A stretch of 33,912 bases of DNA from Wuchereria bancrofti (lineage: Eukaryota > Nematoda > Chromadorea > Rhabditida > Onchocercidae): NCBI GenBank assembly GCA_005281725.1, contig SSBO01000007.1, positions 6,456,768-6,490,679 of the forward strand, written 5' to 3'. Both the position numbers and the translations under genes were made by a program. This document shows, piece by piece, positions 12,801-22,718 of this stretch. The notes beneath the pieces were generated by a model. That model was not told the origin of the DNA. It was given only the letters and a program-made list of their open reading frames with translations, and did no database searches. Position 1 is the stretch's first letter. Every line of letters begins with the position of its first letter.

Positions 12801-13493
12801 ATGATTCGTTTTCTTTTTTGTTTTAATAGAAATTAGCCTATTAACAAAAATTAATGTATGTCGAAATGAAATCCTTCTCTCCCTCCCTCCCTCCTTCCCT
12901 CCTTCTCTCTCTCTCTCTACTAGAAAGATTTAATTTATAAAATTCAAATAATTTTTTCTTTTGCTTTAACTTTAGTTTTTCTTACCTAAAATGCTTATCT
13001 TTTGAATGTTTCTAATATTTCTAAAAAAAAAAAAAATTACAAAAAAATTAAAAAAAAATTATCATATCTTTAAGTTAACTTATCCAGCTTTTCTTTTTTA
13101 TTATTCTTTCCATCTTTTTACTTTCTTATCATTTTAATCAATTTAATAATAACAACAACAACAATTTCTTCAAATAATTTCAAATATATGTATATTGCTA
13201 CAAAAATTATTATATTTATCAATAATTTTTTTTTAAATAATTTTTTTTTTCTTAATTATCAAAGAAAAGAAAGAAAAAAAAACCGAAAAATTTTACCTAT
13301 TTTAAACAATTTATCAAAATTACTAAAAAGAAAAAAAAAATGTTATATTTCTTTCAATCAATAATGTTTACAAATAAAAACTACCACAAATGTTATCTCA
13401 TTTCTTTTCTCATTCTTCTTCTTTGCAATATTATATTTTGTTGATGTATTGTGGACGATATTTTTCAATCAAATTATTTCAATAAATTTCAAA
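9800..13493. other. AT-rich spacer between TSPO copies A and B, no gene seen
   Basis: About 3.7 kb with no exon chain that I can support. It holds the 3' flank of copy A (an AATAAA at 10584-10589 is a distant polyadenylation candidate), a CT tract at 9867-9901, an (AAAC)n tract at about 10588-10612, a 74-bp tandem duplication beginning at 11463 and 11537, an imperfect repeat of TTGCTGCCC(A/G)CAGTTAC at about 12165-12240, and a CT/CCCT tract at 12879-12919. Confidence 0.6.
11463..11600. repeat. Two-unit 74-bp tandem repeat
   Basis: ATAATTTAATTTAATATATT begins at 11463 and again at 11537, followed in both by TAGTTTCT(A/T)TCTTTTAAAATC. The units diverge after AAAATCAATTA. Confidence 0.85.
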
Positions 13494-14121
13494 ATGGGAT
13501 TAAACAAATTGTATGATAATTATTATGGCAACAATTACGATGGTACGATTTTAAAAATTTCAAAAAAAAAATTATATTTAAAAATTATACATAGTTTTTA
13601 AAATGATAAATTAGCAGATAATAATAATAGTAATAATAGTGATAATAATAATAATAATAATTCGAGTTTATAAGTTGATAAATTAAAAGGTAATAATAAT
13701 TCAAGGTTATGAAATGATAAAAGATAATAATTCAAGTTTATGAAATGATAGATTAATAGACAATAACAATAATTCGAGTTTATAAAATGATAAATTAAAA
13801 GATAATAAATTAAATAAATAAATAAATTGTTGAATACAATTAGTATTAAAATTTAATAAATTTTAAAAAAAAATTTAATAAAAACAAATTAAACGAACTA
13901 TTTATAAAAATAATTGTCGTCTAATCTTTAATCAATTAATAATTTTCCATAATCCGTTTACAATTTTTATATTGTATAATCAATTACGGTAATTGTTGAA
14001 AATATATTTTTTAACATGTTTGTTTTTTTGATGAAATAAAATAAAACGGACATGTTAAAAGATATATTTTATAAATAAATTATAAAATAGAAAATTAACA
14101 CTTAAAATTTTTTATAGCAAT

Positions 14122-14318
14122 CATTAATGTTTGATTAATATTAAATTTTATTTAATTAATAACTTATTATTACCTGGTAAATTATTTAAATTCTTCTCTT
14201 CTTAACTTGGTAAAAACTATTTAAATAAATATATAATTATAATATTATGGTGATGTTGTTATTACAAAAATCATTAATGTCTGATTAATATTAATTTTTA
14301 TTTAATTAATAATAGTAA

Positions 14319-14388
<70 letters not shown>

Positions 14389-14700
14389 CTAAATTATTAA
14401 AAAAATTATTATTGTATTATTATTAAATTATTATTATCTAAATTCTTCTTTTCTTAGCTTAGTAAAAATTAATTATTTAAATAAATATATAACTGCAATA
14501 TTATGGTGATGTTGTTATTACAAAAATCATTAATGCCTGATTAATATTAATTTTTATTTAATTAATAATAGCAAATTATTATTAGCTAATAAATTATTTA
14601 AATTTTTCTTTTCCTAACTTAGTAAAAATTAATTATTTAAATATATATANATATATATAATTATGATATTATAATAATGATTATGATAATATTATAAAAT
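14122..14700. repeat. Three-unit tandem repeat of about 150-250 bp in TSPO-B intron 1
   Basis: TCATTAATGYYTGATTAATATT starts at 14121, 14271 and 14527. Each unit continues with TTTTATTTAATTAATAA, a lost or expanded ATT tract, an AAATTCTTCT/AAATTTTTCT segment and ATATAATTATAATATTATGG. The middle unit is enlarged by an ATT/ATC microsatellite at about 14324-14390. A single ambiguous base N lies at 14650. Confidence 0.85.
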
Positions 14701-15535
14701 TTAGATTTGTCATGGACACTAAAAGATACGAAACGTGCCATCCTTACCAGGCGCTGTTGGATTAATTACTTGTCTACCATATTATAAATCAAATAATCCA
14801 ATTGAATGGTGGAATGTAGAAAAATTTCTCATTTTTTTTTCCTATTATTTTTCTTTTTTTTTTTGAAATTTGAAATTTTAAAAATTAATCAAAATAATTA
14901 GTCATATGCATTTTTGTTTCTTGTTTCATAATATTGGAAAAAATTTTTTAATGTTTAATTTTTTTCCACACTTTTTTCCTTTCTCTCTCTCTCTCTCTCT
15001 GAAGAAATATAATATGAAATGAAATTATTTTATTATAATATAATTTTATGAAATATAATTTTATAAAATTATCAAAAAAAACCACAATGGGCACCAAAAT
15101 TATTGTATACATATGCATGCATCGATCTTTTAACAATTATACCAGTTGGTTTTGCAAGTTATTTCATTTATAAATATGGTAATGGTTTGTTATTTGTTTT
15201 ATTTTAAATTAATTTTGAAATTTGGAAAATTAATCAAAATGATTAGTCATATTACAATTAATTCAGTTAATTGTTAATTTATTTAAATTTACATTGGGTT
15301 AATTTTGTTTTGCACAAATACTATTTCAATGTGTTTAATTTAAACGAACATCTTTTAGCTTTTTCTCTTCTTTTTTTTTCTTTCAAATTTTAATAAAATA
15401 TTATCAGCAGTATTATGATTACAATTTAATTTAAATCATTCTGCTGCATATATTTTAAATTCAATTTGTTAGCTTAATTTTTGTTTTCTAACAAAAACAC
15501 GAAAATAAAATGAATTGAATGGAAATTAAGTTGAA

Positions 15536-15690
15536 TTAAATAAATAAATTGATGAATAGATAAATAAATGAATAAATAAGCAGATAAATAAATAAATAAC
15601 AAATAAATGGATAAATAAATAAATAAATGGATAAATAAACAAATAATTAGGTAGGTAGATAAATAAATAGATAAATGAATAAATAATTAT
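15536..15690. repeat. ATAAATAAATGG-type minisatellite in TSPO-B
   Basis: Degenerate AAAT/ATAAATGG tandem units run through the intron before exon 4 of copy B. The minus-strand open frame across them (Ile/Tyr/Leu/Phe rich) is a repeat by-product. Confidence 0.88.
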
Positions 15691-15705
15691 ATGCCTGTAC
15701 GAAAA

Positions 15706-15723
15706 TCCCGCGATAACGCGGGA
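15706..15723. other. GC-rich perfect hairpin
   Basis: TCCCGCG-ATAA-CGCGGGA is a perfect 7-bp stem with a 4-nt loop in otherwise AT-rich intron sequence, 20 bp before the exon 4 acceptor of TSPO copy B. No T run follows it, so it is not a terminator of the bacterial type. Confidence 0.85.
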
Positions 15724-16583
15724 ATAATGCGGAATATTTGTAGGTTTGAGTAATGCATTAACAGCACTATCAATTGGTTTATATGGTACCAATTTAAAAA
15801 GAAAGATATAAGTGCTGTAAGCAAATGTTGTTAATTTTCTTTTTAATAATATATATTTTTGCAAATTTCTTAAAAAAAAAGGAAAAAAACTCCTAAATTT
15901 TTTAATTTTGAAAAGGAAAAACGAATTGAAAAATAAATAAATATTTCTAAACTTTAAAGATATAAGTGCAAAAAATTCAAATCAAAAAAAAAAAAATTCT
16001 TCCTAATAATGCATTTATTGATTTTTTTTTTTATCATAATTCATTTTAGGTATATTACTTCTCGACTGGTATTCATATAACAGCAACTGGATCAGCTCTT
16101 ACCGCCTATAAGGTTTCTTTGTTTATTTGTTTATTTGCCAACAACCTGTCTGTTTATTCTTTTTTTTTTGTCTGCTTGTTTATTTGTCCACCTGTTTGTT
16201 TGCTTGTTAATTTTTTTTTCTTGTTTATTTATTTGTTTACCTGTTTATTTGTTTATTTCTATTCATTTTACTGCTACAAGACATAATTCTTTTTATATAA
16301 ATATATTTTTTTATGGCTTTTTATTGGTACTCATTATTTGTTTTTGTTATGATTGACATTCACATTACATTAACGAGCTATTAAAATTATGAATTCGTTA
16401 TGTGCAAACAATATTTCAATAGTTATTAATTAAAATTTTAATTTTTGTAAAAATTTTAATTTTCATTTTTTTAAGATTAATCGTTGCGCTGGTCTACTAA
16501 TGGTACCATACGTATTATGGACCGCTTTTCACACGTTTATATTGCGTATGATGAAAAGTTTGAATTCAGAAATTCAAAATTAA

Positions 16584-17182
16584 TAGTAACACTTATACTA
16601 ATCATTTTGTTATGTTATTTTATATTATTGTCACTGTTAATTAATATTTATCTAAATTATAGGTTTAAATCAAATTCTTTGATTAATTTATATCAATAAT
16701 TGAAATTTTAATAATTGTAAATTTGAGTTGTTTATTTTTTGAAATTTCTAGCCACTGTAAATTTTGTATGCTATCATATATTTATGCTGGAATAAAAATT
16801 TGCAAATAAAATACTTGGATTAAATTTGATCAAAAATTGAATACAATTAATCAGATATTTAAAAATAAAAATAGAAAAATAAAAAGAAAAGCGCACATTG
16901 ATTAATTCCTCAACTAATTTTATATTTTTTGAAAAAAAAAATTTTTTTTAGAATAGGACGTTAGTTTTATTCATAGATAAAATTCGTTTCAACATTTCTT
17001 TTTCTTATTTTTTAAATTAATTTTAGATTATGTGAGATTTCCTTTTTTTTTTGAATTCTTTTTAAAATATAATTTATAAAGTATTGCATTTCTGTCGTTT
17101 ATTATTTTCTTTTATTTTTATTTTTAAAGTTTTTTTTTTTTATATTTTTTAAAAATTATTCCGTCATTTCCTTCTATCTCAG
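16584..17182. other. AT-rich spacer between TSPO copies B and C
   Basis: Nothing recognisable. An AATAAA at about 16792-16797 could be the old polyadenylation signal of copy B. Confidence 0.5.
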
Positions 17183-17552
17183 CTGATCAAACTAGAAATT
17201 TATACACATTACGGTACGTTTTTCTGTTGTTTTTTTCTCCTCCTTCTTCATATTATTAAAACGATTAAAAATTGAAAGTTATTTACAGTGAAAAGTTGAA
17301 AAATTATTTAAAACTAAATTTACTATTTATTACCTATGTAAAATATTTATATTTGTTTCAGTTTTTCTACATTTATTCTTTATCATCAATCCTTTATTAT
17401 ATTGATTTTAATTTTTTTTTTATTTATTTTAATTAAATTTTTCTTTAAATTAAATTACATTTTCATTTTAATACTTTTTTACAAAAAAAAAAAAACGAAA
17501 AATCGATAAGTGAAAGATGATAATGATGTAACGATATAATAATAATAATAAC

Positions 17553-17598
<46 letters not shown>

Positions 17599-18427
17599 GA
17601 TACTAATAATATAACGATTAATTTAATAAATTACAGATTTCATACGATGTGGAAAACGTTTAGGCTGGGAAGTAATTTGGACAACAAATGATACGAAATA
17701 TTCTACAGTCTGTTCATTAATACCATCTGCCATATCATTAAATTCATTCTTATCTATTTCAAATAAAAGCTTAACAAAAAATTCAAAAGTAAATGATAAA
17801 ATTTTTATTTTGAATCAATAAAGTTAAAAATTTTCCTCTTTAATTTACAGTGATGAAATTAATTAAACGATTTTTTATTAAAGAAGAAAAATTGCTTTTA
17901 ACATAAAATCTAAAAAAAAAGAACTAATTCAATAAATTCAAAAATTGATAAATTATTTTAAATTTCAAAAATTTTCATATAAATGTTTAATTGCTTGATA
18001 AAAACAAAAAAACGAATGGAAATTGAAATTTAGACAATATCATTACCATTATGGGCACCAAAAGATTCATTTATTTATGGATATTTTAACCTCTTGGCTA
18101 TGCTTCTTAAAAGCAAATAATTACAAAAATAATACCAACAAATCCATTACTGCAGCAATTCAGTTTATTACAATAAATTCTTTTTCTTTTGGAAATTTTC
18201 AAGTAAAAAAAAAAGTTAAAAGTAAGAGTTTAACAATTTTAGTCGATTAAAGTTTATGTAATTGGTAGACAAGAAATTTATCAACTAGTAACAGGATTGT
18301 TTTGCATAAAATTCAAAGCAAGATTATATCAATCAAATCATCATGTAATTATAAGGAAAAAAAGTGCTATAATGCTATACCAAACAATAATTCCGGTTAA
18401 TCAGTTACCATTATTAGTCATCCGGTA
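17183..18427 (+). pseudogene. TSPO copy C, heavily decayed remnant
   Basis: The clearest exon is 17637-17788, open throughout and bounded by TTACAG and GTAAAT. It contains VIWTTNDTKYS, equivalent to SIWTSNDTKRA in copy A, and enters in the same phase. A phase-matched short exon ending ATTACG|GTACGT at 17183-17213 may be its exon 1. From about 18034 a second block reads LWAPKDSFIYGYF, then a frameshift, then CCTCTTGGCTATGCTTCT (PLGYAS, as in copy D) directly followed by TAA. Sequence after this, at about 18130-18250, resembles exon 4 with terminal KKK and has no intron before it; about 18251-18316 and 18344-18427 may be exons 5 and 6, at low confidence. The frameshifts rule out a normal TSPO. 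Confidence 0.7.
17538..17596. repeat. AAT microsatellite
   Basis: About 19 AAT triplets with single interruptions, in the intron just before the best exon of TSPO copy C. Confidence 0.95.
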
Positions 18428-19966
18428 GAGTATGATACTTCTTTCAGATTGAAAGAGACATATTGCTTGCATACGTAATGAAATAAAAACGATGAAATAT
18501 GAATGATAAAAACTAAAATGATATCATATCTTTCAAATATTGCACTTCATTTTCCTTCCTAAGTAACGATTACTGAAATTTAATTTACAAAGCAAATTTC
18601 CAAAATCCTTGTGAATTCCTAATAAAATAAATCATTTAAACTGTAAATAATTAAGTTTTATTTTTTAAACATTTTGCATTTGATAAGAAACTATTTTTAT
18701 TTACCCGAAATTCCGATTTACACATATTCCGGATGTAAATATTTTGATGCATTAACATTCTTTCATCTAGAATCACTGAAAATAATCAAATGCTAATCCA
18801 AAGATATCGTTTATATAACCAGCGACCGATCCAAAAAATTACATAGTATAATAAAAACTGATTGAACGAAGTAAAACTACACAATTTGTTTCTGTAGGAA
18901 AATGTAGTTTGCATTGCGACTCTGTTAAATTAGCATACGTCACGTGCTTGTTCAAACAATGACCGCCAAAAATTCAGCATTGTGCATGATCACGTGGCAG
19001 GGTCGTTGCGAAAATCCCTTTCCCATCTAAGTAAAATTGATTAAAAAAGTGATTCCGGTGATAGCTTTCGTCTTCTTCCAGTTTACTAACTATAGTATCA
19101 TTTACATAGTTGCAGGTCTATTAATTATGGGCGCTATTGTCTCTTTTTTTTTCATCAGTGTATCATTTTTCTTAATTTTTATCATCTCGCTACTTCATTC
19201 TAGTCTTTTGTGTAATTTTTAACTTTTAACCAACAGTTTCCGCAAAATTAATAATATTTAATGATTGTTAGTGATAATATTGAATGATTCATCTGTTCGA
19301 CTCCCTGTTACTATATATATATCATAGTAATGATTTATTGCGTCCGACTTTCACGCTTTTTATCACGTATGTTTGCATTCATGTTTTAAGTGAAAAATAA
19401 TATTTGCGCCATATACGAGAATCATGTCCTTACTTTAGTAAGATTAATAATTTGGGACCGTAAGGGAAATTTGTTGATGCAAAGAGAGTGATATGAGAAG
19501 TGGAAAGACGAAAGAATACGTTTAAAAGGAGGGGAGAGGGAGGAGAGAGAGGGAGGGAGGATGGCGGATGAAACAAGAAGAGAAATGGTGAGATAAAAAA
19601 TGGAAGATCAATGATGTGAATATTATGAGAAAATGAAAGTACCAATTGTAGGAGGTAAAATAGTATTTCAATAATCAGATAATTGATTTTATTTGCTAAA
19701 ACGGATACGCCATTTTTTGTCGATGGTCACTGGATTGCAAATAGATTTTTCGCATAATTCTAGTGATTTATTGCTAAAAATATCCATTTTATATTGTATT
19801 AAAAACAGATTTTTGGTTATAAAATGTTGCTTTTTAAAAATTTTTCATGCTCGAGGTTGATTATATTTGCTGAAGTGTATTTATTCGCTTGATTAGATCT
19901 TATATTGTTTATTTGTTTGCTCATCATATTTTAATGTTTATTGAAGTAAATATTGTTTGACTGAAA
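18428..19966. other. Spacer upstream of TSPO copy D
   Basis: No intact gene. Base composition becomes less AT-biased here. Two CACGTG boxes lie at 18941 and 18991. Two short stretches vaguely resemble TSPO exon 6: AGLLIMGAIV at about 19108-19137 and DFHAFYHV at about 19346-19370, compared with AGLLMVPYVL and AFHTFILR in copy B. They could be relics of another copy or chance. A GA-rich purine tract lies at about 19528-19562. Confidence 0.5.
18941..18996. promoter_or_regulatory. Pair of CACGTG E-boxes 50 bp apart
   Basis: Palindromic CACGTG hexamers at 18941-18946 (context CGTCACGTGC) and 18991-18996 (context GATCACGTGG). The second contains TCACGTG, the core recognised by bHLH-ZIP factors such as TFEB/HLH-30. 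They lie about 1 kb upstream of TSPO copy D in a relatively GC-rich patch. Regulatory use is inferred only from the motif. Confidence 0.4.
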
Positions 19967-21349
19967 ATGAGACGCTTCGGAATCGAGCCAATATGGACAT
20001 CGCAAGATACTAGAAATGCTATCCTGGCTAGCCTGATACCTGGTGCCACTGCTTTTACAGCATTTGCTGTATTTGCAAACGATCGCAGCGTTGTAGATTG
20101 GTGGACAGTAAGTATCGCATTTATTTTATTTTCCCAATTTATATGTTTACTCAACAAATCATTTTCATTAGATATTTGATTTTTTTTGTATTTTTTGTTT
20201 CGTTTTGCTCTTGTTTGAGTGAATTTCGTATATTTTCATTTTTGGTCACTGCTGCAGTCAGTGTAATATATTTCAGTATTAAAATGATTTTCAGCATGCA
20301 AAGAAGCCAAACTGGGCTCCAAAGGATCCATTGGTATATTCTCTTTTCGATATTGTGACGCTTAGCCCGTTGGGATATGCATCCTATCTTGTTTACAAGA
20401 ACGGAGGTGGTGAGTGTACCGTAGATCCTTATGATTTTAACTTCTTCAAAGCATACAATTGGCTACTTATTAGGAAGCGTTATTCTCTTGTTTTTCTGGC
20501 TAAGTCTTGAAACGAAGTAACTGTTGCAGTAGCGAAAATTATAATAAAAAAAATTTTTGGTTATCTAAATTTAAAGTTGAAAAAAGTCCTACAGTTTTTT
20601 TATTATACCTCTTATCTTTTTACAAGGATGGTGATGATTAGTGTACTGTACATCTTTGGTCATTTTATTTCTTGTCCGATATTTTTTTAGACAGGCGTAA
20701 AGTATTGTAAACAATTTCAAACACAATAGAGAAAAAAGATGACAGTATGAATATTGATTCTATTGTTACTGCAAATTCTAGCGACTTTGTGTCTTTTATA
20801 GGTTTGCATTACACTGATACCAAGGTAGCTCTTGGATTATATGGGTTAAACGCGATCTTCGCTCTCACAACAATTCCTTTAATCAAGAAGAGGAATTTTA
20901 CTTTTGTAAGCGATTTGTACTTTAGATGCTTCTTAGTTGTTCCTTAAAGGACGATTTTTCGTTTCTCTTTTTTTTTAAAGTTAGAGCTGATTTTAGATTA
21001 ACTTTTCTTTGGTGCAGTTAAATTTAATCTTTCGTTTAGTTGTTTCGAAACACTGTACTTTTGAATGCAACAGCAATTGGTGCAGCATTCGCATTTTACA
21101 AGGTTCATTTTTTGGTTACTTTGTTCACTTATACAATTTCCAAATCGTTGATTAGTTACTAAATGTTGATTTTTGAGTTTTATTTCCTAATTTTCAGCAG
21201 TTGTCAATGCTCGTCATTAATTTTCTATTTTACTTAAATTTCAGATCGACAAAACAGCTGGTCAACTTCTGCTTCCATACGCTATTTGGACTGGATTTTA
21301 TGCTTTTCTTACTTATTCGATGAGTAAGGAGAATGCATCAGAACATTAA
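19967..21349 (+). CDS. TSPO: Translocator protein, TSPO copy D (five coding exons)
   Basis: Exons 19967-20107, 20295-20409, 20802-20905, 21040-21102 and 21245-21349 give 175 residues, near the usual TSPO length of about 170. Internal exon sizes (115, 104, 63) equal those of copy A. The start is fixed by an in-frame TGA nine bases before the ATG. Visible motifs are WTSQDTRNAILASLIPG in helix 1, KPNWAP followed by SPLGYASYLVYKNGGG, ALGLYGLNAIF in helix 3, and TAGQLLLPYAIWTGFYAFL for helix 5. LTYSMSK satisfies the CRAC cholesterol motif. Donors are GTAAGT, GTGAGT, GTAAGC and GTTCAT; acceptors include TTTTCAG. The family's NWAW aromatic motif in helix 3 is absent, as in copy A. Its base use is less AT-biased than copy A, and it lies closest to smn-1, so it is probably the ancestral-position gene. 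Confidence 0.93.
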
Positions 21350-21411
21350 TTTTGCTTAAATATAGGTATGATGTTGAATTATTCCAGCAACAGTTCGTAA
21401 CTTAAAAAGGA

Positions 21412-21417
21412 AATAAA
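21412..21417 (+). promoter_or_regulatory. Polyadenylation signal of TSPO copy D
   Basis: AATAAA lies 63 bp after the TSPO-D stop codon, a normal nematode 3' UTR distance. Confidence 0.75.
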
Positions 21418-22660
21418 GCGTACATTTTCATTTTCTAAAAGAAACCATACTTGTTCTTTCTGCTAAAGTTCTTTTCTGCAATCTTTAGACGAATTTTTGA
21501 TAAAAGATTTCGATATTGACTTAAGATTTCGATGGCGATAGAGACTTGTATTTTTTCTCCTTTTCTCCAGTTTTTTTAATCCTCTATTAGTAGCTTCATC
21601 TTGTGATTTCTCTTAAGTGTAGTATGTTGCGAGATGAGGCACTTTCTGAGTCATCTTGTGTGTGTGTGTGTTTTTTTTTTGCTTTCTGTTACTGCAATTT
21701 GCTTAACGTTGAGTAGTCATATTGTATAGAACTTCTGAAACTTGTGCATCATCGTCATGAAATATTATTCAGCTGTTATTAATGAAAATAATTGAATTTC
21801 AGATTCGGTTTTCTGTCAAAAAAATCGGAATTACAGTGGTACGAAATTGAGTTCTTTTAATCTTTTGTTAATATTGTCGATGGTCGAGAATGTTGTGGAA
21901 TATTCTAGATCAGTTCTTGTGGAATAATTGTAATTATAGTTTATCGATGAGTAACTACGTGAAATAGTTATTCGGAAATTTGAGATAATTCGTGCTTTGG
22001 AAATCTTTTAGATAATAAAAATAAATGAATATCTTTTCTTACGGCGCTGGAATCTGTCATCTTTGCCTGATTCCAGTCGTTATTCATTCACTATTTTTGT
22101 ACTATTACTTGTACTGTTTACTGCTTTATTATTTGGAAGATGTTAGATACCACTGCTATTATTGATTAGTAAATACTGATTAAAATGTTGTAAATTTGAT
22201 AAGATCATATGCTTTTTATTTTCATCTGATTGATATTCATTGATAAAGTTTGTAGTCCCAATTTCTTTTCTTCAAGAAAACGAATGATCATGTCCAACTT
22301 ATCTTACTACCTTTATTTCTCCTTTTTTGATGATTTACTCTGTAGTATAAAATGAATTTAATAAAGAAATAATGATTGTAGTTTTAATATAGATAATCTT
22401 TCGCCATAACGATTGAGGAGTATATGTTGTGGGCAAAATTATAGCTTGAAATATTTTGAATGAAATTTCATAATGAACATACAAAAATTAAGTTAAGATT
22501 AACAACTACCGCAGCGACTGTTGTACAGAACTATAGTGACATGATGAAGTCTCTTACTGCCTTTTTTGTTACAAAAACTGGTTTCTTGTTGGATGAAGCA
22601 TTTTATGATGTGATAGGTTAGTGAAGGAGTTTGTTCAGATGCTGTGCAATGTCAATTCAT
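21418..22660. other. Intergenic DNA between TSPO-D and smn-1
   Basis: About 1.2 kb with no supported gene. It contains a short GT run at 21659-21671. The distance is much larger than the roughly 100-bp spacing usual in nematode operons, so co-transcription of TSPO-D and smn-1 is not supported. Confidence 0.55.
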
Positions 22661-22669
22661 TTTTTACAG
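22661..22669 (+). promoter_or_regulatory. 3' splice acceptor before the smn-1 start, possible trans-splice site
   Basis: TTTTTACAG precedes the first smn-1 coding exon by 49 bp, with no obvious upstream coding exon. In nematodes such an outron acceptor commonly receives a spliced leader. A cis-spliced 5' UTR intron is the alternative. Confidence 0.5.
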
Positions 22670-22718
22670 ATCAGTTTCGATACCAAAAGTGTTTATTGCG
22701 TGGATTGCTGGATTCAGG

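Larger units (their letters stand above)
13494..16583 (+). pseudogene. TSPO copy B, disrupted
   Basis: Six exon homologues are present in the same order as copy A: 13494-13542 (MGLNKLYDNYYGNNYD plus G), 14705-14815, 15072-15184, 15744-15816, 16050-16112 and 16476-16583. The last two are perfect open exons with good splice sites and a stop at 16581-16583; exon 5 is 63 bp as in A and D. Breaks: a small deletion in exon 2 between CATCC and TTACCA joins two frames; exon 3 has lost its AG acceptor (the preceding sequence is AAAATTATCAAAA) and has one extra A; exon 4 is 73 bp instead of 104 and has an in-frame TAA. Family motifs still visible are KPQWAP, VGFASYFIYKYG, SIGLYG and AGLLMVPYVLW. Preservation of the exon skeleton suggests relatively recent inactivation. 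Confidence 0.85.

Noticed and set aside
19037..19222. 61-codon hydrophobic frame as a gene or fifth TSPO copy
   Set aside because: The AGLLIMGAIV resemblance to TSPO exon 6 is too short, and no neighbouring exons or splice sites fit.
22644..22718. Upstream in-frame ATG as the smn-1 start
   Set aside because: The strong acceptor TTTTTACAG at 22661-22669 lies between it and the coding exon, so this ATG would be removed as intron or outron.
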